A stretch of 64,000 nucleotides of DNA from Jannaschia faecimaris (GTDB taxonomy: Bacteria; Pseudomonadota; Alphaproteobacteria; Rhodobacterales; Rhodobacteraceae): the NCBI RefSeq assembly GCF_900107415.1, contig NZ_FNPX01000012.1:42257-106256 (forward strand), written 5' to 3'. The notes beneath the pieces are model-generated. The model did not search any database, had not been told where the DNA came from, and saw nothing but the letters and a program-made list of their open reading frames with translations. Of this stretch, positions 1 through 10,324 are shown piece by piece. Made by a program: the position numbers and the translations under genes. Position 1 is the first letter of the stretch; each line of letters opens with the position of its first letter.

Positions 1-2
1 TC

Positions 3-1559
3 GGCACTCTGTTCCAGGCGGCGCTGCTGCCGGGTATCTTTCTCGCATTCCTTTATGGGGCCTATGCCTTCGGCTTTGCGCTTCTGAATCCATCGAAGGC
101 ACCCGCGGTGCAGTTGGGCGACGGGCAAGTTTCGACAACGACCAAGCGGGATGCCTTGACCTGGCTCGTGGCGGTTCCCGTGGCCCTGGTCATCGGGGGG
201 ATCGTTCTCGGCATGGTCGGGGTCATCGGTACACAGGATGTGGCCGTAAGCACGTACAGCGAGGCGGGTGAGGCGTCGTCGCTGCGGACCAATGTCTCCC
301 AGATGTGCCAGGCGGCCATGATCGAGTTGCACGGGCAGGGCGCATGGGACGCGGCCATCGCGCAGCAGGCTGCGATCGACGCCTCGGGCGGTGCACAGCT
401 GGCCCGCGAGTTGACTGCGGAGGAGTTGATCGAAGCCCGTAACCTCGCCGTTTCAGTGGCCGCGCCCATCGGCACCGGCATCGCCATACTGTTCATCGGC
501 ATGGGAATGGTTCTGGCTGCCGCGCAGGGTATCAACCCACTGGCCGACGAGAAGCCTTTGCTGATCGGGGCCGGCGGCGTCGTCCTTGCCTTCGTGATCG
601 ACGCGTTGCTGATCACGCCCACGACTTCCGCTGGGACGACGTTCGTCCTTATGGCCGTGCCGCTTGCGATCACGCTGGTTGGCGTCTGGCCCGCGTTCAA
701 GCGTTTGGCGCAGAACGATCTGATCCGGGTCGTCTTTCCGCCCTTGGTTCTGATCGTGGCTGTTCTTGGTTCCATCCTTGGGGGCATCACCAACCCGACG
801 CCCGCCGCGGCCTTGGGGGCCGGCGGCGCAATCATGTTGGCCGCCTACCGCAAACTGCAAGAAGAAGGGCGCGCGGGTACGCCGATCCTGCTGGCCTCGC
901 TCGCCATCGTGGTGATGCTGCTTTTTGGGGTGAACTTTGACCTTCGAACCGGCCTCGATACGACAACGGTCGCCGACTGGATCGCCCTGCTCATCGCGCA
1001 GGCGGCCTTTCACGGGGCGTTCCTCGGCCTTCTTTTTGCCAGTTGGGTTCTGTTGCGGTCGGGCGTCCTGGGGCCGGTCGTGCGGGAAACGGCCAAGGTA
1101 ACGTCGATGGTCTTTACCATCTTGATCGGCTCGCAGTTGCTGAACCTTGTGCTGATCTCCTTTGGGGGGGAGCATTACATCCAGCAGTTCCTGCAAAGCT
1201 TCGACAGCGAGCTGAAGGTGTTCCTGATCGTCATGCTGGTCCTGTTCATCCTGGGCTTCGTCCTGGATTTCCTGGAGATCATTTACATCGTCATTCCGAT
1301 TGTCGGTCCTGTTATTTACGGCGGCACCTTCGATCCGAAATGGGTTACGATCATGATTGCCGTGAACCTGCAGACGTCGTTCCTGACGCCGCCCTTCGGG
1401 TTCGCGCTGTTTTATCTGCGGGGCGTCGCTCCGGCGGAGGTGACAACCCGGCACATCTATCGTGGTGTCGTTCCCTTTGTCATGATCCAAGGGCTTGGCT
1501 TGGCGATTCTGTGGATGTTCCCGTCGATCGTGACGATCGTGCCGAATCTTTTACCCTAA
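3..1559 (+). CDS. TRAP transporter large permease (DctM-type), 5' end outside window
   Basis: The reading frame is open from the first bases of the window, so the start lies upstream; 518 codons are visible. The product is almost entirely hydrophobic helices, with a long soluble loop at about residues 80-140. The C-terminal part (for example DFLEIIYIVIPI and LQTSFLTPPFGFALFYLRG) matches the conserved end of TRAP large subunits. These proteins form the inner-membrane channel for sodium-coupled, binding-protein-dependent uptake of organic acids. The small permease and solute-binding protein would be expected upstream, outside the window. The substrate cannot be told from this sequence. Confidence 0.88.
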   Translation, partial: GTLFQAALLPGIFLAFLYGAYAFGFALLNPSKAPAVQLGDGQVSTTTKRDALTWLVAVPVALVIGGIVLGMVGVIGTQDVAVSTYSEAGEASSLRTNVSQMCQAAMIELHGQGAWDAAIAQQAAIDASGGAQLARELTAEELIEARNLAVSVAAPIGTGIAILFIGMGMVLAAAQGINPLADEKPLLIGAGGVVLAFVIDALLITPTTSAGTTFVLMAVPLAITLVGVWPAFKRLAQNDLIRVVFPPLVLIVAVLGSILGGITNPTPAAALGAGGAIMLAAYRKLQEEGRAGTPILLASLAIVVMLLFGVNFDLRTGLDTTTVADWIALLIAQAAFHGAFLGLLFASWVLLRSGVLGPVVRETAKVTSMVFTILIGSQLLNLVLISFGGEHYIQQFLQSFDSELKVFLIVMLVLFILGFVLDFLEIIYIVIPIVGPVIYGGTFDPKWVTIMIAVNLQTSFLTPPFGFALFYLRGVAPAEVTTRHIYRGVVPFVMIQGLGLAILWMFPSIVTIVPNLLP

Positions 1560-1807
1560 AGGTGATTTCCTGATCGGACCGGCTCTTTCAGGGGCCGGCT
1601 GGTGCCTGCGTTGCTGATTGGCCTTTGGGCAATGGGGGCTTTCCTGCGTCCAGCGGGGTGAATGCTGGCGCACGAAACGGTGTTGGCACGTGTCAGGACG
1701 CGCGGGCCCAGGCATGTTCGGGCCTGACGCGGGGAATGAAATACATCGGCTTTCATATCCCGTGTCGCCGCATTAATGTCGCGCGGACTCAACACCAGGA
1801 GGCTCTG

Positions 1808-2308
1808 ATGGCCGACATCAAAGATCCCGAAAATACCATTATCATCGAACTAAAGGACGGCTTGGTCCATATCGAGTTGCTGCCCGACGTGGCCCCCGGC
1901 CATTGCGCGCGGATGAAGGAATTGGCCCGTGAAGGTGCCTACGACGACGTCGTCTTTCACCGCGTGATCGAGGGCTTCATGGCCCAGACCGGCGACGTAG
2001 AACATGGCAAGGGCGGTGGCAACACATCGCGCGCCGGCACCGGCGGCTCGGACAAGCCGGACCTGAAGGCGGAGTTCTCTGGCGTGCCGCACGATCGCGG
2101 AACGCTTGGCGCGGCGCGATCGGCCAGCCCCGATTCGGCCAACTCGCAATTCTTCATCAACTTCGGCGACAACCATTTCCTGAACCGCCAGTATACTGTC
2201 TATGGTCGCGTGATCGAGGGGATGGAGCACGTGGACAAGATCGCCCGTGGCGAGCCGCCCGCAAATCCCGACAAGATGATCTCGGTGAAAGTCGCCGCCG
2301 ATGCGTAA
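1808..2308 (+). CDS. ppiB: Cytosolic cyclophilin-type peptidyl-prolyl isomerase
   Basis: The 166-residue protein starts at the ATG at 1808, preceded by an AGGAGG-like site (1798-1803); the same frame is open further upstream, but without a ribosome site. Cyclophilin hallmarks are present: VVFHRVIEGFMAQTGD, the ANSQFFINFGDN segment and a C-terminal YGRVIEGMEHVDKI. It should catalyse cis-trans isomerisation of X-Pro bonds in the cytoplasm. No signal peptide is seen. Its last 8 bases overlap the start of a second, exported cyclophilin, so the two are probably co-transcribed and translationally coupled. Confidence 0.93.
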   Translation: MADIKDPENTIIIELKDGLVHIELLPDVAPGHCARMKELAREGAYDDVVFHRVIEGFMAQTGDVEHGKGGGNTSRAGTGGSDKPDLKAEFSGVPHDRGTLGAARSASPDSANSQFFINFGDNHFLNRQYTVYGRVIEGMEHVDKIARGEPPANPDKMISVKVAADA

Positions 2309-2852
2309 GACGCTCGCATCGATCGTCCTGGTCGCGCTTGCCGGTCAGGCCGGCGCGACTGGGCTGGAAATCGACGTCACCGGCGAGGCAAACGGCACCA
2401 TCACCATCGACTTGCTGGAAGACGTGGCCCCGGGTCACGTCGACCAGATCACCGCACTGGCCGAGGCGGGAGCCTATGACGGCGTCGTCTTTCACCGCGT
2501 TATCGACGGGTTCATGGCCCAGACCGGCGATGTTCAGCATGGGCGCGTCGGCGGTGACATGTCGCTGGCTGGGACGGGGGCGAGCGATCGTCCCGACCTG
2601 CAGGCAGAATTCTCGGATGTTTCGTTCGAGCAAGGCGTGGTCGGCATGGCCCGGTCGTCGAACCCGAATTCGGCCAACAGCCAGTTCTTCATCATGTTCG
2701 GACCCGCGCCGCACCTGAACGGGCAGTATACGGTCGTTGGCCGCGTCACGGGCGGGCAGGACGTTGTCGACAGCATCAAGCGTGGAGAAGGTCGCAATGG
2801 CGCGGTCGTCGGCGCGCCGGACGTAATGTCGGACGTGCGCGTCACCGACTGA
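2301..2852 (+). CDS. Exported cyclophilin-type peptidyl-prolyl isomerase
   Basis: This 183-residue protein begins with a short signal peptide (MRKTLASIVLVALAGQAGA), so it probably acts in the periplasm. The mature part is a cyclophilin domain with VVFHRVIDGFMAQTGD and SANSQFFIMFG, very similar to the gene just upstream. The start ATG lies inside the last codons of the upstream gene (8-base overlap). The pair looks like a local duplication in which one copy gained an export signal. A terminator follows 21 bases after the stop. Confidence 0.92.
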   Translation: MRKTLASIVLVALAGQAGATGLEIDVTGEANGTITIDLLEDVAPGHVDQITALAEAGAYDGVVFHRVIDGFMAQTGDVQHGRVGGDMSLAGTGASDRPDLQAEFSDVSFEQGVVGMARSSNPNSANSQFFIMFGPAPHLNGQYTVVGRVTGGQDVVDSIKRGEGRNGAVVGAPDVMSDVRVTD

Positions 2853-2873
2853 TCTCGTCAACAGACAAAGCAT

Positions 2874-2900
2874 AAGGCCGCCCTGAGAGGCGGCCTTTTT
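2874..2900 (+). terminator. Rho-independent terminator of the cyclophilin pair
   Basis: A 9-bp perfect stem (AAGGCCGCC / GGCGGCCTT) with a 6-base loop is followed by five T residues. It sits between the convergent cyclophilin pair and the small minus-strand membrane protein gene. Confidence 0.85.
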
Positions 2901-2936
2901 CATGATTCGATGAAGCGGATCAATCGCTGCTAGGTT

Positions 2937-3146
2937 CTACTCCGTGGCTGCGGCGCTTTCGGTGATTGTGACATCGCCGTCGGTCTGCACTGCGGCTCCG
3001 GTCGACATGTTTTCTTCGGGCGAGACGATGAAGAACAGATAGGCGATCAGGAGTATGCCTACGAACACCACGCCAGCCGCGATACCAATGATCGGGCCGA
3101 AGTGGTTTTTCGCTTGTTTCTCAAGATTTGTGTCGGGGGCGCTCAT
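2937..3146 (-). CDS. Small single-pass membrane protein, unknown function
   Basis: The 69-residue protein starts at the ATG at 3146, with GGAGGA upstream; the frame is open 15 codons further but without a ribosome site. A short charged N-terminus (MSAPDTNLEKQAKNHFGP) is followed by one strongly hydrophobic segment (IIGIAAGVVFVGILLIAYLFF, about residues 19-39) and an acidic tail rich in Thr and Ala. No known domain is recognised. It lies downstream of tyrS on the same strand. Confidence 0.7.
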   Translation of the reverse strand: MSAPDTNLEKQAKNHFGPIIGIAAGVVFVGILLIAYLFFIVSPEENMSTGAAVQTDGDVTITESAAATE

Positions 3147-3225
3147 GGCGATCCTCCTTCGAATTTTTGTACGTGAGTGTTGCGCGTCCAAATAGTAAAA
3201 CCGATGACCCCGGTTTTTGTTCCGA

Positions 3226-4479
3226 TCAGTCTTGAACTTTTACGAGGGCGTGGCGTTTGCGCCCCGCCGAAAGCTTCACTTGACCAGACAGTGTGGCGGC
3301 GTCCAGCACCAGACCGGCGTCCGTCACGGTGTCGTCGTTCAGTCTGGCACCGCCCTCCGCGATCAGGCGCTTGGCTTCCTTGCCCGACTTGGCAAGCCCC
3401 GCGCGCACGATCAGTTGCACCACGGAGATACCATCAGCCGCCTCTGCCGTCGTGACCGTGGCAGTCGGCAGATCATCGCCTGCGCCGCCCTTTTCGAAGA
3501 CTTCGCGCGCCGTGGCCTCGGCGGCTGCGGCGGCTTCGGCCCCGTGCAAGAGGGTCGTCACCTCGTTGGCAAGCCGGATCTTGGCGTCGTTTATGGTGGA
3601 CCCTTCAAGCGCGCCCAATCGGTCGCACTCGGCAATATCCAGTTCAGTATAGAGCTTCAGGAACCGTCCCACGTCCGCGTCAGTCGTGTTGCGCCAGAAT
3701 TGCCAGAACTCATAGGGCGACAGCAGATCGGAGTTCAGCCAGATCGCGCCGTGCTGCGATTTGCCCATTTTCTTGCCGTCCGACGTGGTCAGCAGCGGGG
3801 AGGTCAGGCCGAAGACCTGATCATCCAGAATGCGCCGGGTCAGGTCTATACCGTTGACGATGTTGCCCCACTGATCGCTGCCGCCCATCTGGAGCAGGCA
3901 ACCGTAGCGGCGATGCAGTTCCATGAAGTCGTAGGCCTGAAGGATCATGTAGTTGAATTCCAGGAACGACAGTGATTGCTCGCGGTCCAGACGGGATTTC
4001 ACGCTCTCGAATGCCAGCATCCGGTTGACCGAAAAATGCCGCCCCACGTCGCGCAGGAACTCCAAATAGTTCAATCCGTCCAGCCACTCGGCGTTGTTCA
4101 CCATTACCGCGTCGGTCGGTGCATCTCCAAAGGTGACATAAGGGGCGAACGCCGCCTTGATCCCTTCGATGTTGCTGTCGATCTGCTCGGGCGTCAGTAG
4201 GGGGCGTTCGTCTGCGCGAAAGCTGGGGTCACCTACCTTGGTGGTGCCGCCGCCCATAAGGACGATCGGCTTGTGCCCTGTCTTTTGCAGCCAGCGCAGC
4301 ATCATGATCTGGATGAGCGATCCTACGTGCAGCGACGTCGCAGTCGCGTCAAAGCCGATATATCCCGGCACCACACCAGCGACCAAGGCCTCGTCCAACG
4401 CCTGATAGTCGGTGCAGTCGGCCAGGAAGCCGCGCTCCATCATCACGCGCATGAAGTCTGATTTGGGGTGGTAGGTCAT
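3226..4479 (-). CDS. tyrS: Tyrosyl-tRNA synthetase
   Basis: The 417-residue protein has the usual length for bacterial TyrRS. The class I signatures are clear: the HIGH-like SLHVGSL at residues 49-55 and KMGKS at 237-241. The C-terminal 60-70 residues form the S4-like RNA-binding domain ([20 protein letters not shown]). It charges tRNA-Tyr with tyrosine in the cytoplasm. The gene is divergent from anmK, with 66 bp between the two starts. Confidence 0.97.
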   Translation of the reverse strand: MTYHPKSDFMRVMMERGFLADCTDYQALDEALVAGVVPGYIGFDATATSLHVGSLIQIMMLRWLQKTGHKPIVLMGGGTTKVGDPSFRADERPLLTPEQIDSNIEGIKAAFAPYVTFGDAPTDAVMVNNAEWLDGLNYLEFLRDVGRHFSVNRMLAFESVKSRLDREQSLSFLEFNYMILQAYDFMELHRRYGCLLQMGGSDQWGNIVNGIDLTRRILDDQVFGLTSPLLTTSDGKKMGKSQHGAIWLNSDLLSPYEFWQFWRNTTDADVGRFLKLYTELDIAECDRLGALEGSTINDAKIRLANEVTTLLHGAEAAAAAEATAREVFEKGGAGDDLPTATVTTAEAADGISVVQLIVRAGLAKSGKEAKRLIAEGGARLNDDTVTDAGLVLDAATLSGQVKLSAGRKRHALVKVQD

Positions 4480-4545
4480 GGGTCTTTCGGTCCATTTCTA
4501 TGCGGTGACCCGCCTTAGCGCGGGCAAGGGCCGAGGGGAACCCAG

Positions 4546-5691
4546 ATGGAGCAGATCCGTGCGCTAGGGGCGATGTCCGGAACGTCGATGGACGGCGTGG
4601 ATGCTGCCGTTGTTATGACCGACGGCGAGAGCATCGCCGGGTTCGGCCCGCACGGATACTTGGAATATTCTACCGATGACCGCGCCGCCATCGCCCGCGC
4701 CGTGGGACAGTGGCAGGGAGATCCGGACGTGGCCGCCGCAGCCGAGGTAGTGGAAACATGCCATGCGCGGCTGTTGTCGCGGTTTGACGCGGATGTCGTG
4801 GGGTTTCACGGTCAAACGCTGGCCCACGACCCCGCGAACCGGCGCACCCATCAGGCGGGCGATGGTGCGGTCTTGGCCGAAGTTCTGGAAATTCCCGTTG
4901 TCTGGGATTTTCGCACGACCGATGTCACTTTGGGTGGGGAGGGGGCACCCCTGGCCCCGGCGTATCACCATGCCTGCGCGCGTTGGATCGGTGCAACGGA
5001 GCCGCTTGCCATTCTGAACCTCGGAGGCGTGGGCAATCTGACTTGGATTGATCCCGGTAAGCCGATGGAGGCCGAGGGCGCGCTTTTGGCCTTCGACACC
5101 GGGCCCGCGAACGCGCCGATCAACGACCTTTGCATGGATTGGCTTGGCCAACCGTTCGACCGCGATGGGGCGCTGGCGCGCGAAGGCGTGGCTGATGCGG
5201 ACCTTGTCTCGCAATTGATGGAAAACGGGTATTTTTTTCGAATGCCGCCCAAGTCCCTCGACCGCGACTCTTTTCGGCAGGCGGGGGCCGCGATAGACGC
5301 TTTGCCGCCAAGTCACGCAGCGGCGACGTGGGTGGCTGTCATCGCCGCAAGCGTGGCCCACGCCCTCGATCAATGCCCAACGGTGCCGACACGCCTGCTG
5401 GTGACGGGCGGGGGGCGGTTGAACCCGGCGATCATGGAGGCACTTGCGGGTTTGCCAACCCGGGTCGACCCTATCGAGGCGGCGGGCTTGAACGGCGACA
5501 TGCTGGAGGCGCAGGCCTTTGCCTTTCTCGCAGTGCGTGTGCTGCGCGGCCTTCCAACCAGTTTTCCCGGAACGACCGGTGTATCGGCAAATGTCGGCGG
5601 CGGCGAGGTCAGCCGCCGGGCTGGCATCTTGGACAGCCTGCCCAACAGCGCTAGACACGCGGGGACGCGACAGGTAACGAAACCCCGTTAG
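4546..5691 (+). CDS. anmK: Anhydro-N-acetylmuramic acid kinase
   Basis: The 381-residue sugar kinase carries the family signature GAMSGTSMDGVDAA at the N-terminus, GFHGQTLAHDP, LGGVGNLTW and the LLVTGGGRLNP phosphate-binding region. It hydrolyses and phosphorylates 1,6-anhydro-MurNAc to MurNAc-6-phosphate in cell-wall recycling. The last 25 or so residues (after SANVGGGEVSRRAG) look like a non-conserved tail. tyrS-anmK divergence is common in alphaproteobacteria. Confidence 0.94.
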   Translation: MEQIRALGAMSGTSMDGVDAAVVMTDGESIAGFGPHGYLEYSTDDRAAIARAVGQWQGDPDVAAAAEVVETCHARLLSRFDADVVGFHGQTLAHDPANRRTHQAGDGAVLAEVLEIPVVWDFRTTDVTLGGEGAPLAPAYHHACARWIGATEPLAILNLGGVGNLTWIDPGKPMEAEGALLAFDTGPANAPINDLCMDWLGQPFDRDGALAREGVADADLVSQLMENGYFFRMPPKSLDRDSFRQAGAAIDALPPSHAAATWVAVIAASVAHALDQCPTVPTRLLVTGGGRLNPAIMEALAGLPTRVDPIEAAGLNGDMLEAQAFAFLAVRVLRGLPTSFPGTTGVSANVGGGEVSRRAGILDSLPNSARHAGTRQVTKPR

Positions 5692-5717
5692 CGGTAACAC
5701 AATTCGGAGAAGCATCC

Positions 5718-7172
5718 ATGGTCTCCCGCACGATCCCCGTAGATCCCTTTGACCTGGTCCTGTTCGGGGCGACCGGCGATCTCGCCAAGCGCAAGATCCT
5801 GCCGTCACTCTACCGACGGTTCACTGCCGGGCAGATGCCGACCGACGCGCGCGTCATCGGGGCGGCCCGGTCGGAATTGTCGCAAGACGAATTTCACACG
5901 CTGGTGCGCGACGCGATCGAGGCCTACGTATCTGACACCATGAAGGACGCCGCCACGATCGACGCTTTCATTGCGCAGTGCTCCTATATCGCGATCGACG
6001 CGAAGGGCGAAGGTGGATGGGAAGAACTGAAGACCAGCGTCCGCGACGAAGTGGTGAAAGCGTTTTATTTTTCGGTCGCGCCAGCGATTTTCGGGCCCTT
6101 GGCCGAAAAGCTTCGAAGCCATGGAATTGCCTGCGAAAACAGCCGCCTGGTGGTCGAGAAGCCGTTCGGCATCGACTTGGAGACGGCCAAAAAGCTCAAC
6201 GATGACCTGGCTGCCAGTTTCCACGAGACACAAATCTACCGTATCGACCATTTTCTGGGTAAGGAAACGGTGCAGAACCTGATGGCCGTCCGCTTTGCCA
6301 ACGTTCTGTTCGAGCCGCTTTGGAACGAACGGTATATCGATCACGTGCAGATCACGGTGGCCGAGACTGTTGGCGTCGGTGGGCGCGGATCGTACTATGA
6401 CAAGTCGGGCGCGATGCGCGATATGGTGCAGAACCACCTGATGCAGCTGCTGTGCCTGACGGCGATGGAGCCGCCTGCGGCCTTTGATCCGGACCGCCTG
6501 CGCGACGAAAAGCTCAAGGTGATCCGCGCGCTGGATCCTGTCGCGCCCAAGAATATCGTGCGCGGACAGTACAAGGCGGGGCCGGATCCGTCATACCTCG
6601 AAGATGCGGAAAACCCCGACAGCAAGACCGAATGCTACATCGCGATGAAAGTCTGCATTTCGAACTGGCGCTGGAAACACACGCCGTTCTACCTTCGCAC
6701 CGGCAAGCGGATGAGCAAGCGCATGTCCGAGATCGTGGTGCAGTTCAAGGAAACCCCGCATTCCATTTTTGATCGTGACGAAGGTTCGACCGCGAATGCC
6801 TTGACGATTCGGCTCCAGCCGGACGAGGGTATGGACCTGTCGGTTACCATCAAAGAGCCGGGGCCGGGCGGCATGCGGCTGGTTAATGTGCCGTTGGACA
6901 TGAGTTTTGCCGACGCTCTTGGCCCGGACGGGGAAGAAATCCCTGACGCATATGAGCGGCTGATCATGGATGTGATCCGCGGCAACCAGACCTTGTTCAT
7001 GCGCGGTGACGAGGTCGAGGCCGCTTGGGCTTGGACCGATCCGATCATCGATGCCTGGGAGGCGCGGGGGGATAAGCCGCAACCCTATGCGCAAGGCTCG
7101 TCTGGGCCCGAGGAGGCCTTGGCCATGATGTTGCGCGACGGGCGTCGCTGGCGTGATCTGGAGACTGGATGA
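5718..7172 (+). CDS. zwf: Glucose-6-phosphate 1-dehydrogenase
   Basis: The 484-residue enzyme has the NADP-binding GATGDLAKRK at residues 18-27, the EKPFG motif near 147 and the active-site RIDHFLGKE at 175-183. It oxidises glucose-6-phosphate to 6-phosphogluconolactone, the entry to the Entner-Doudoroff and oxidative pentose phosphate routes. Its stop overlaps the start of pgl by 4 bases, and pgi follows, giving one operon for glucose-6-phosphate handling. Confidence 0.97.
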   Translation: MVSRTIPVDPFDLVLFGATGDLAKRKILPSLYRRFTAGQMPTDARVIGAARSELSQDEFHTLVRDAIEAYVSDTMKDAATIDAFIAQCSYIAIDAKGEGGWEELKTSVRDEVVKAFYFSVAPAIFGPLAEKLRSHGIACENSRLVVEKPFGIDLETAKKLNDDLAASFHETQIYRIDHFLGKETVQNLMAVRFANVLFEPLWNERYIDHVQITVAETVGVGGRGSYYDKSGAMRDMVQNHLMQLLCLTAMEPPAAFDPDRLRDEKLKVIRALDPVAPKNIVRGQYKAGPDPSYLEDAENPDSKTECYIAMKVCISNWRWKHTPFYLRTGKRMSKRMSEIVVQFKETPHSIFDRDEGSTANALTIRLQPDEGMDLSVTIKEPGPGGMRLVNVPLDMSFADALGPDGEEIPDAYERLIMDVIRGNQTLFMRGDEVEAAWAWTDPIIDAWEARGDKPQPYAQGSSGPEEALAMMLRDGRRWRDLETG

Positions 7173-7843
7173 TGGAATTTCGAAGCTATCCTGACCGTGA
7201 ACTCCTGGCGATGGGGCTGGCCGACGCACTGGCCAGCGACCTCAAAAACTGTCTGCTGACGCATGACTGGGTTAGCCTCTGTGTCCCAGGCGGCACATCG
7301 CCGGGAGATACGTTCCGCATGCTTTCTGGCGTCGCGCTCGACTGGGATCGCGTGCACGTGTTCCTGAACGACGAACGTTGGGTTCCCGAGGGCCACGACC
7401 GCTCAAATACCAGCCTGCTCCGGGCGACGTTGCTGACTGATCGGGCATCTAAGGCAAAGCTGGTGCCGATGGTGAACGATGCCGATACGCCTGAGGAAGG
7501 CATCCCCGCGCTGGAGGCCGGGTTTGCGTCCGAACTGCCGATTTCAGTGCTGCTTCTCGGTATGGGCGCGGACATGCACACCGCCAGCCTTTTCCCCGGT
7601 GCCGACAAACTCGACCTTGCCATGTCGGCCGATGCGCCGATCCTTGTGCCGATGCGCGCCGAGAGGGCCGGAGAGCCGCGGATCACTCTGTCGCGCCGCG
7701 TGCTGGCCGATGCAATGGAAACCCATGTCCTGATCATGGGTGACGAAAAACGAACCGTGTTGGAGCGCGCGCGCAACCAAGACCCGATGGATGCCCCGAT
7801 TGCGGCCTTCCTGAAGGATGCCGTGGTTCACTGGGCCCCCTGA
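7169..7843 (+). CDS. pgl: 6-phosphogluconolactonase
   Basis: The 224-residue protein is of the glucosamine/galactosamine-6-phosphate-isomerase-like (DevB) type, with [26 protein letters not shown] and [17 protein letters not shown]. It hydrolyses 6-phosphogluconolactone made by the upstream Zwf. The start overlaps the zwf stop (ATGATGG); the second ATG at 7172 is also possible. Confidence 0.95.
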   Translation: MMEFRSYPDRELLAMGLADALASDLKNCLLTHDWVSLCVPGGTSPGDTFRMLSGVALDWDRVHVFLNDERWVPEGHDRSNTSLLRATLLTDRASKAKLVPMVNDADTPEEGIPALEAGFASELPISVLLLGMGADMHTASLFPGADKLDLAMSADAPILVPMRAERAGEPRITLSRRVLADAMETHVLIMGDEKRTVLERARNQDPMDAPIAAFLKDAVVHWAP

Positions 7844-7854
7844 GGAGAGACACG

Positions 7855-9444
7855 ATGGATTTCTGGACCGGGATCGAAACCCTCCGCGCGCAGCCCAAGG
7901 CGCGCATTTCCGATTTATTGGCTAATTATAACAGAACTGCGAGAATGAAGGCTGAATTCGGGCCTTTTATGTTCGATATGTCCAAGACGGCGCTGACTGC
8001 CGAGGCGCTCGATGCGCTCTTGAATATGGCCTCAGGGGTGCCGGGCCGGCGCGACGCGATGTTTGCGGGCGACAGGATCAACGCGACTGAAGACAGGGCC
8101 GTCCTGCACACCGCGTTGCGCGGCAACCGTCCCGTGGTGGTCGATGGGCAGGACGTGATGCCGGGCGTGCATGCCACCCTGGAGCGGATGCGGGACTTCG
8201 CCGCCGACGTGCGGGACGGCACCTTTCAGGGGCAGGGCGGGCGCATCACGGATGTGGTGAACATCGGCATCGGCGGCTCGGACCTGGGTCCGGCGATGGC
8301 GGTTCTGGCGCTCGCCCCGTTCCACGATGGCCCCCGTTGTCATTTCGTTTCGAACGTGGATGGGGCCGACTGGGAGGATACGGCCAAGACGCTTGACCCG
8401 GCCACAACGCTTGTGATCGTGGCCTCCAAGACATTCACCACCATAGAGACGCTGACGAACGCCAATACCGCGCGCGATTGGATGGCTGATACGGTGGATG
8501 ATCCGACCGCACAATTCGCCGCGCTGTCGACCGCGCAGGACAAGACCGGTGCCTTTGGTATCGACCCGTCGCGGGTGTTTGGATTCGAGGATTGGGTCGG
8601 CGGACGCTACTCCGTCTGGGGGCCGATCGGCCTGTCGTTGATGCTGGCGATCGGGCCGGGCAATTTCGACGCTTTTCTCAAGGGCGCAAGGGAGATGGAC
8701 GACCACTTCCGCACTGCCCCCTTGGCCGAAAACCTGCCGGTGCTATTGGCACTTCAGGGGATCTGGCACCACCAGGTCTGCGGCTACCCGACACGCGCCG
8801 TTCTGCCATATGATAACCGGCTGTCGCGTCTGCCAGCCTATCTTCAGCAACTGGAGATGGAGAGCAACGGCAAAAGCGTGACAATGGCCGGCGATCCGCT
8901 GCCCGGCCCCGCCGGCCCCGTCGTCTGGGGAGAGCCGGGAACGAACGGGCAGCACGCCTTCTACCAGTTGATCCACCAAGGGAAGACGCCCGTACCATGC
9001 GAATTCATGGTCGCCGCCATGGGGGCGGAACCGGGGTTGGACCATCACCACAAATTGCTCATTGCGAATTGCCTGGCGCAATCGGAGGCCTTGCTCAAGG
9101 GGCGGAGTCATGCCGAGGCCCGTGCGCTGATCGCCGACCGGTTCTCGGGCGATGAACTGGAGCGTCAGGCAGCACATCGCGTTTTCGAGGGCAACCGCCC
9201 GTCCACCACGCTTATCTATCCACGCCTTACCCCCGACGTGCTTGGCGGGATCATAGCGCTTTATGAACATCGGGTCTTCGTCGAGGGCGTGATGCTAGAC
9301 ATCAACAGTTTTGACCAGTGGGGCGTGGAGTTAGGCAAGGAACTGGCAACCTCGCTCGGTCCGCTGGTGGATGGCGGCGATGCGTCGGATAAGGATGCGT
9401 CGACGCAAGCTCTGCTTGGCCAGCTTTTGGCATGGCGGACTTAA
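7855..9444 (+). CDS. pgi: Glucose-6-phosphate isomerase
   Basis: The 529-residue protein carries both PGI signatures: the [11 protein letters not shown] region with [11 protein letters not shown], and the C-terminal [13 protein letters not shown]. It interconverts glucose-6-phosphate and fructose-6-phosphate. It starts 11 bases after the pgl stop with GGAGAG just upstream, so it completes the zwf-pgl-pgi operon. Confidence 0.97.
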   Translation: MDFWTGIETLRAQPKARISDLLANYNRTARMKAEFGPFMFDMSKTALTAEALDALLNMASGVPGRRDAMFAGDRINATEDRAVLHTALRGNRPVVVDGQDVMPGVHATLERMRDFAADVRDGTFQGQGGRITDVVNIGIGGSDLGPAMAVLALAPFHDGPRCHFVSNVDGADWEDTAKTLDPATTLVIVASKTFTTIETLTNANTARDWMADTVDDPTAQFAALSTAQDKTGAFGIDPSRVFGFEDWVGGRYSVWGPIGLSLMLAIGPGNFDAFLKGAREMDDHFRTAPLAENLPVLLALQGIWHHQVCGYPTRAVLPYDNRLSRLPAYLQQLEMESNGKSVTMAGDPLPGPAGPVVWGEPGTNGQHAFYQLIHQGKTPVPCEFMVAAMGAEPGLDHHHKLLIANCLAQSEALLKGRSHAEARALIADRFSGDELERQAAHRVFEGNRPSTTLIYPRLTPDVLGGIIALYEHRVFVEGVMLDINSFDQWGVELGKELATSLGPLVDGGDASDKDASTQALLGQLLAWRT

Positions 9445-9489
9445 CGCCGTTGACTTGATGATATGCCGGGGTTCACGGCTGCCCCCGGC

Positions 9490-9972
9490 TCAACCCTCGA
9501 AGATCGAACCATCCCGTTCCTTGAATGCGCGCGTATAGCTGTCGGGCAGCCGTTTTCGGGTCACGAAATCCGCCTCCATCAAGACGATCACCGCTGTGCT
9601 TGTCGCGCAGAGTTTTTTATCGTGCCAAACGCCATACTCCATCGTCCACGATGTGTTGCGGAAGGCGCGTGTGCGGCCGGCCACGATGTAGACATCCTCA
9701 AGGTGCAAGGGAACCTTGTAGTCGACGGCCACGGATTTCAGGACGAGCACCGGCCGCTCCCCGGTACGGGAGTAATCGCCGATGCCATAGGCGCGTAGGT
9801 AGGCGATGCGGGCTGTCTCGAACCAGCTAAGGTATCGGGCGTTGTTTACGTGTTCGAGGACGTCGAGTTCATGAAACCGCACGCGGTCGCCCATGCCGAA
9901 AGCGAACGGCGCGGGGATGCCTTGGTCGCGCAGATGCGCGATTGACAACGGAGTCAGGAGTGGAAAATCCAT
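9490..9972 (-). CDS. Hot-dog fold acyl-CoA thioesterase (4HBT-like)
   Basis: The ATG at 9972 (MDFPLLTP) gives 160 residues; a TTG at 10029 would add 19 poorly conserved-looking residues. The segment ELDVLEHVNNARYLSWFETARI is the conserved 4-hydroxybenzoyl-CoA-thioesterase-type motif with the catalytic acid near its start. It probably hydrolyses an acyl-CoA; the substrate is unknown. It converges on pgi. Confidence 0.82.
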   Translation of the reverse strand: MDFPLLTPLSIAHLRDQGIPAPFAFGMGDRVRFHELDVLEHVNNARYLSWFETARIAYLRAYGIGDYSRTGERPVLVLKSVAVDYKVPLHLEDVYIVAGRTRAFRNTSWTMEYGVWHDKKLCATSTAVIVLMEADFVTRKRLPDSYTRAFKERDGSIFEG

Positions 9973-10285
9973 GCCCCCGCTTCTAGCGCAGCGGTCCTGC
10001 GGCGCAACCGCATTGGGATTGTCTTTCAAGTCTTCGCAACGATGGGCAGGTCATGCAGATCGAAGCGAACGGCGCGAGCATCGTTCCGGGGATCAGTCCG
10101 ACCTTTTGGATCAACGAAATTAACCCACTCAGTCTCGCTTTGAGAATCCGGACTGTATTCGTCTCGAGTAAAAATACCCAGTAGCTCTCAGCGCGGCATC
10201 TGGCCTTGCAGGCAAGCACGACGTGCGCTGCGTTGATGGGCCATACAGGCCACGCCATTTTGGGAACGGGGAGCGTCAAAACCAA
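9973..10285. other. Intergenic stretch between thioesterase and tRNA-Asn
   Basis: No convincing gene is visible. A 100-codon minus-strand frame crosses it (9983-10285), but it has no ribosome site, no recognisable domain and overlaps the thioesterase start. The DNA is less GC-biased than its neighbours, so it could be a decayed gene. Nothing more can be supported. Confidence 0.4.
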
Positions 10286-10317
10286 GAAGCACTTAGCGGT
10301 TATGCGCTAAGTGCTTC
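10286..10317 (-). terminator. Terminator downstream of tRNA-Asn
   Basis: A perfect 13-bp stem (GAAGCACTTAGCG and its complement) with a 6-base loop starts 8 bases beyond the CCA end of the minus-strand tRNA-Asn. On that strand it is followed by TTGGTTTT. Confidence 0.75.
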
Positions 10318-10324
10318 AAATGCT

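Noticed and set aside
1680..1730. Inverted repeat (GTCAGG...CCTGAC) upstream of ppiB
   Set aside because: Imperfect and without a T run or known regulator motif; too weak to call.
9983..10285. Minus-strand frame that might be a transposase remnant
   Set aside because: No transposase motif, no terminal inverted repeats and no ribosome site were found.
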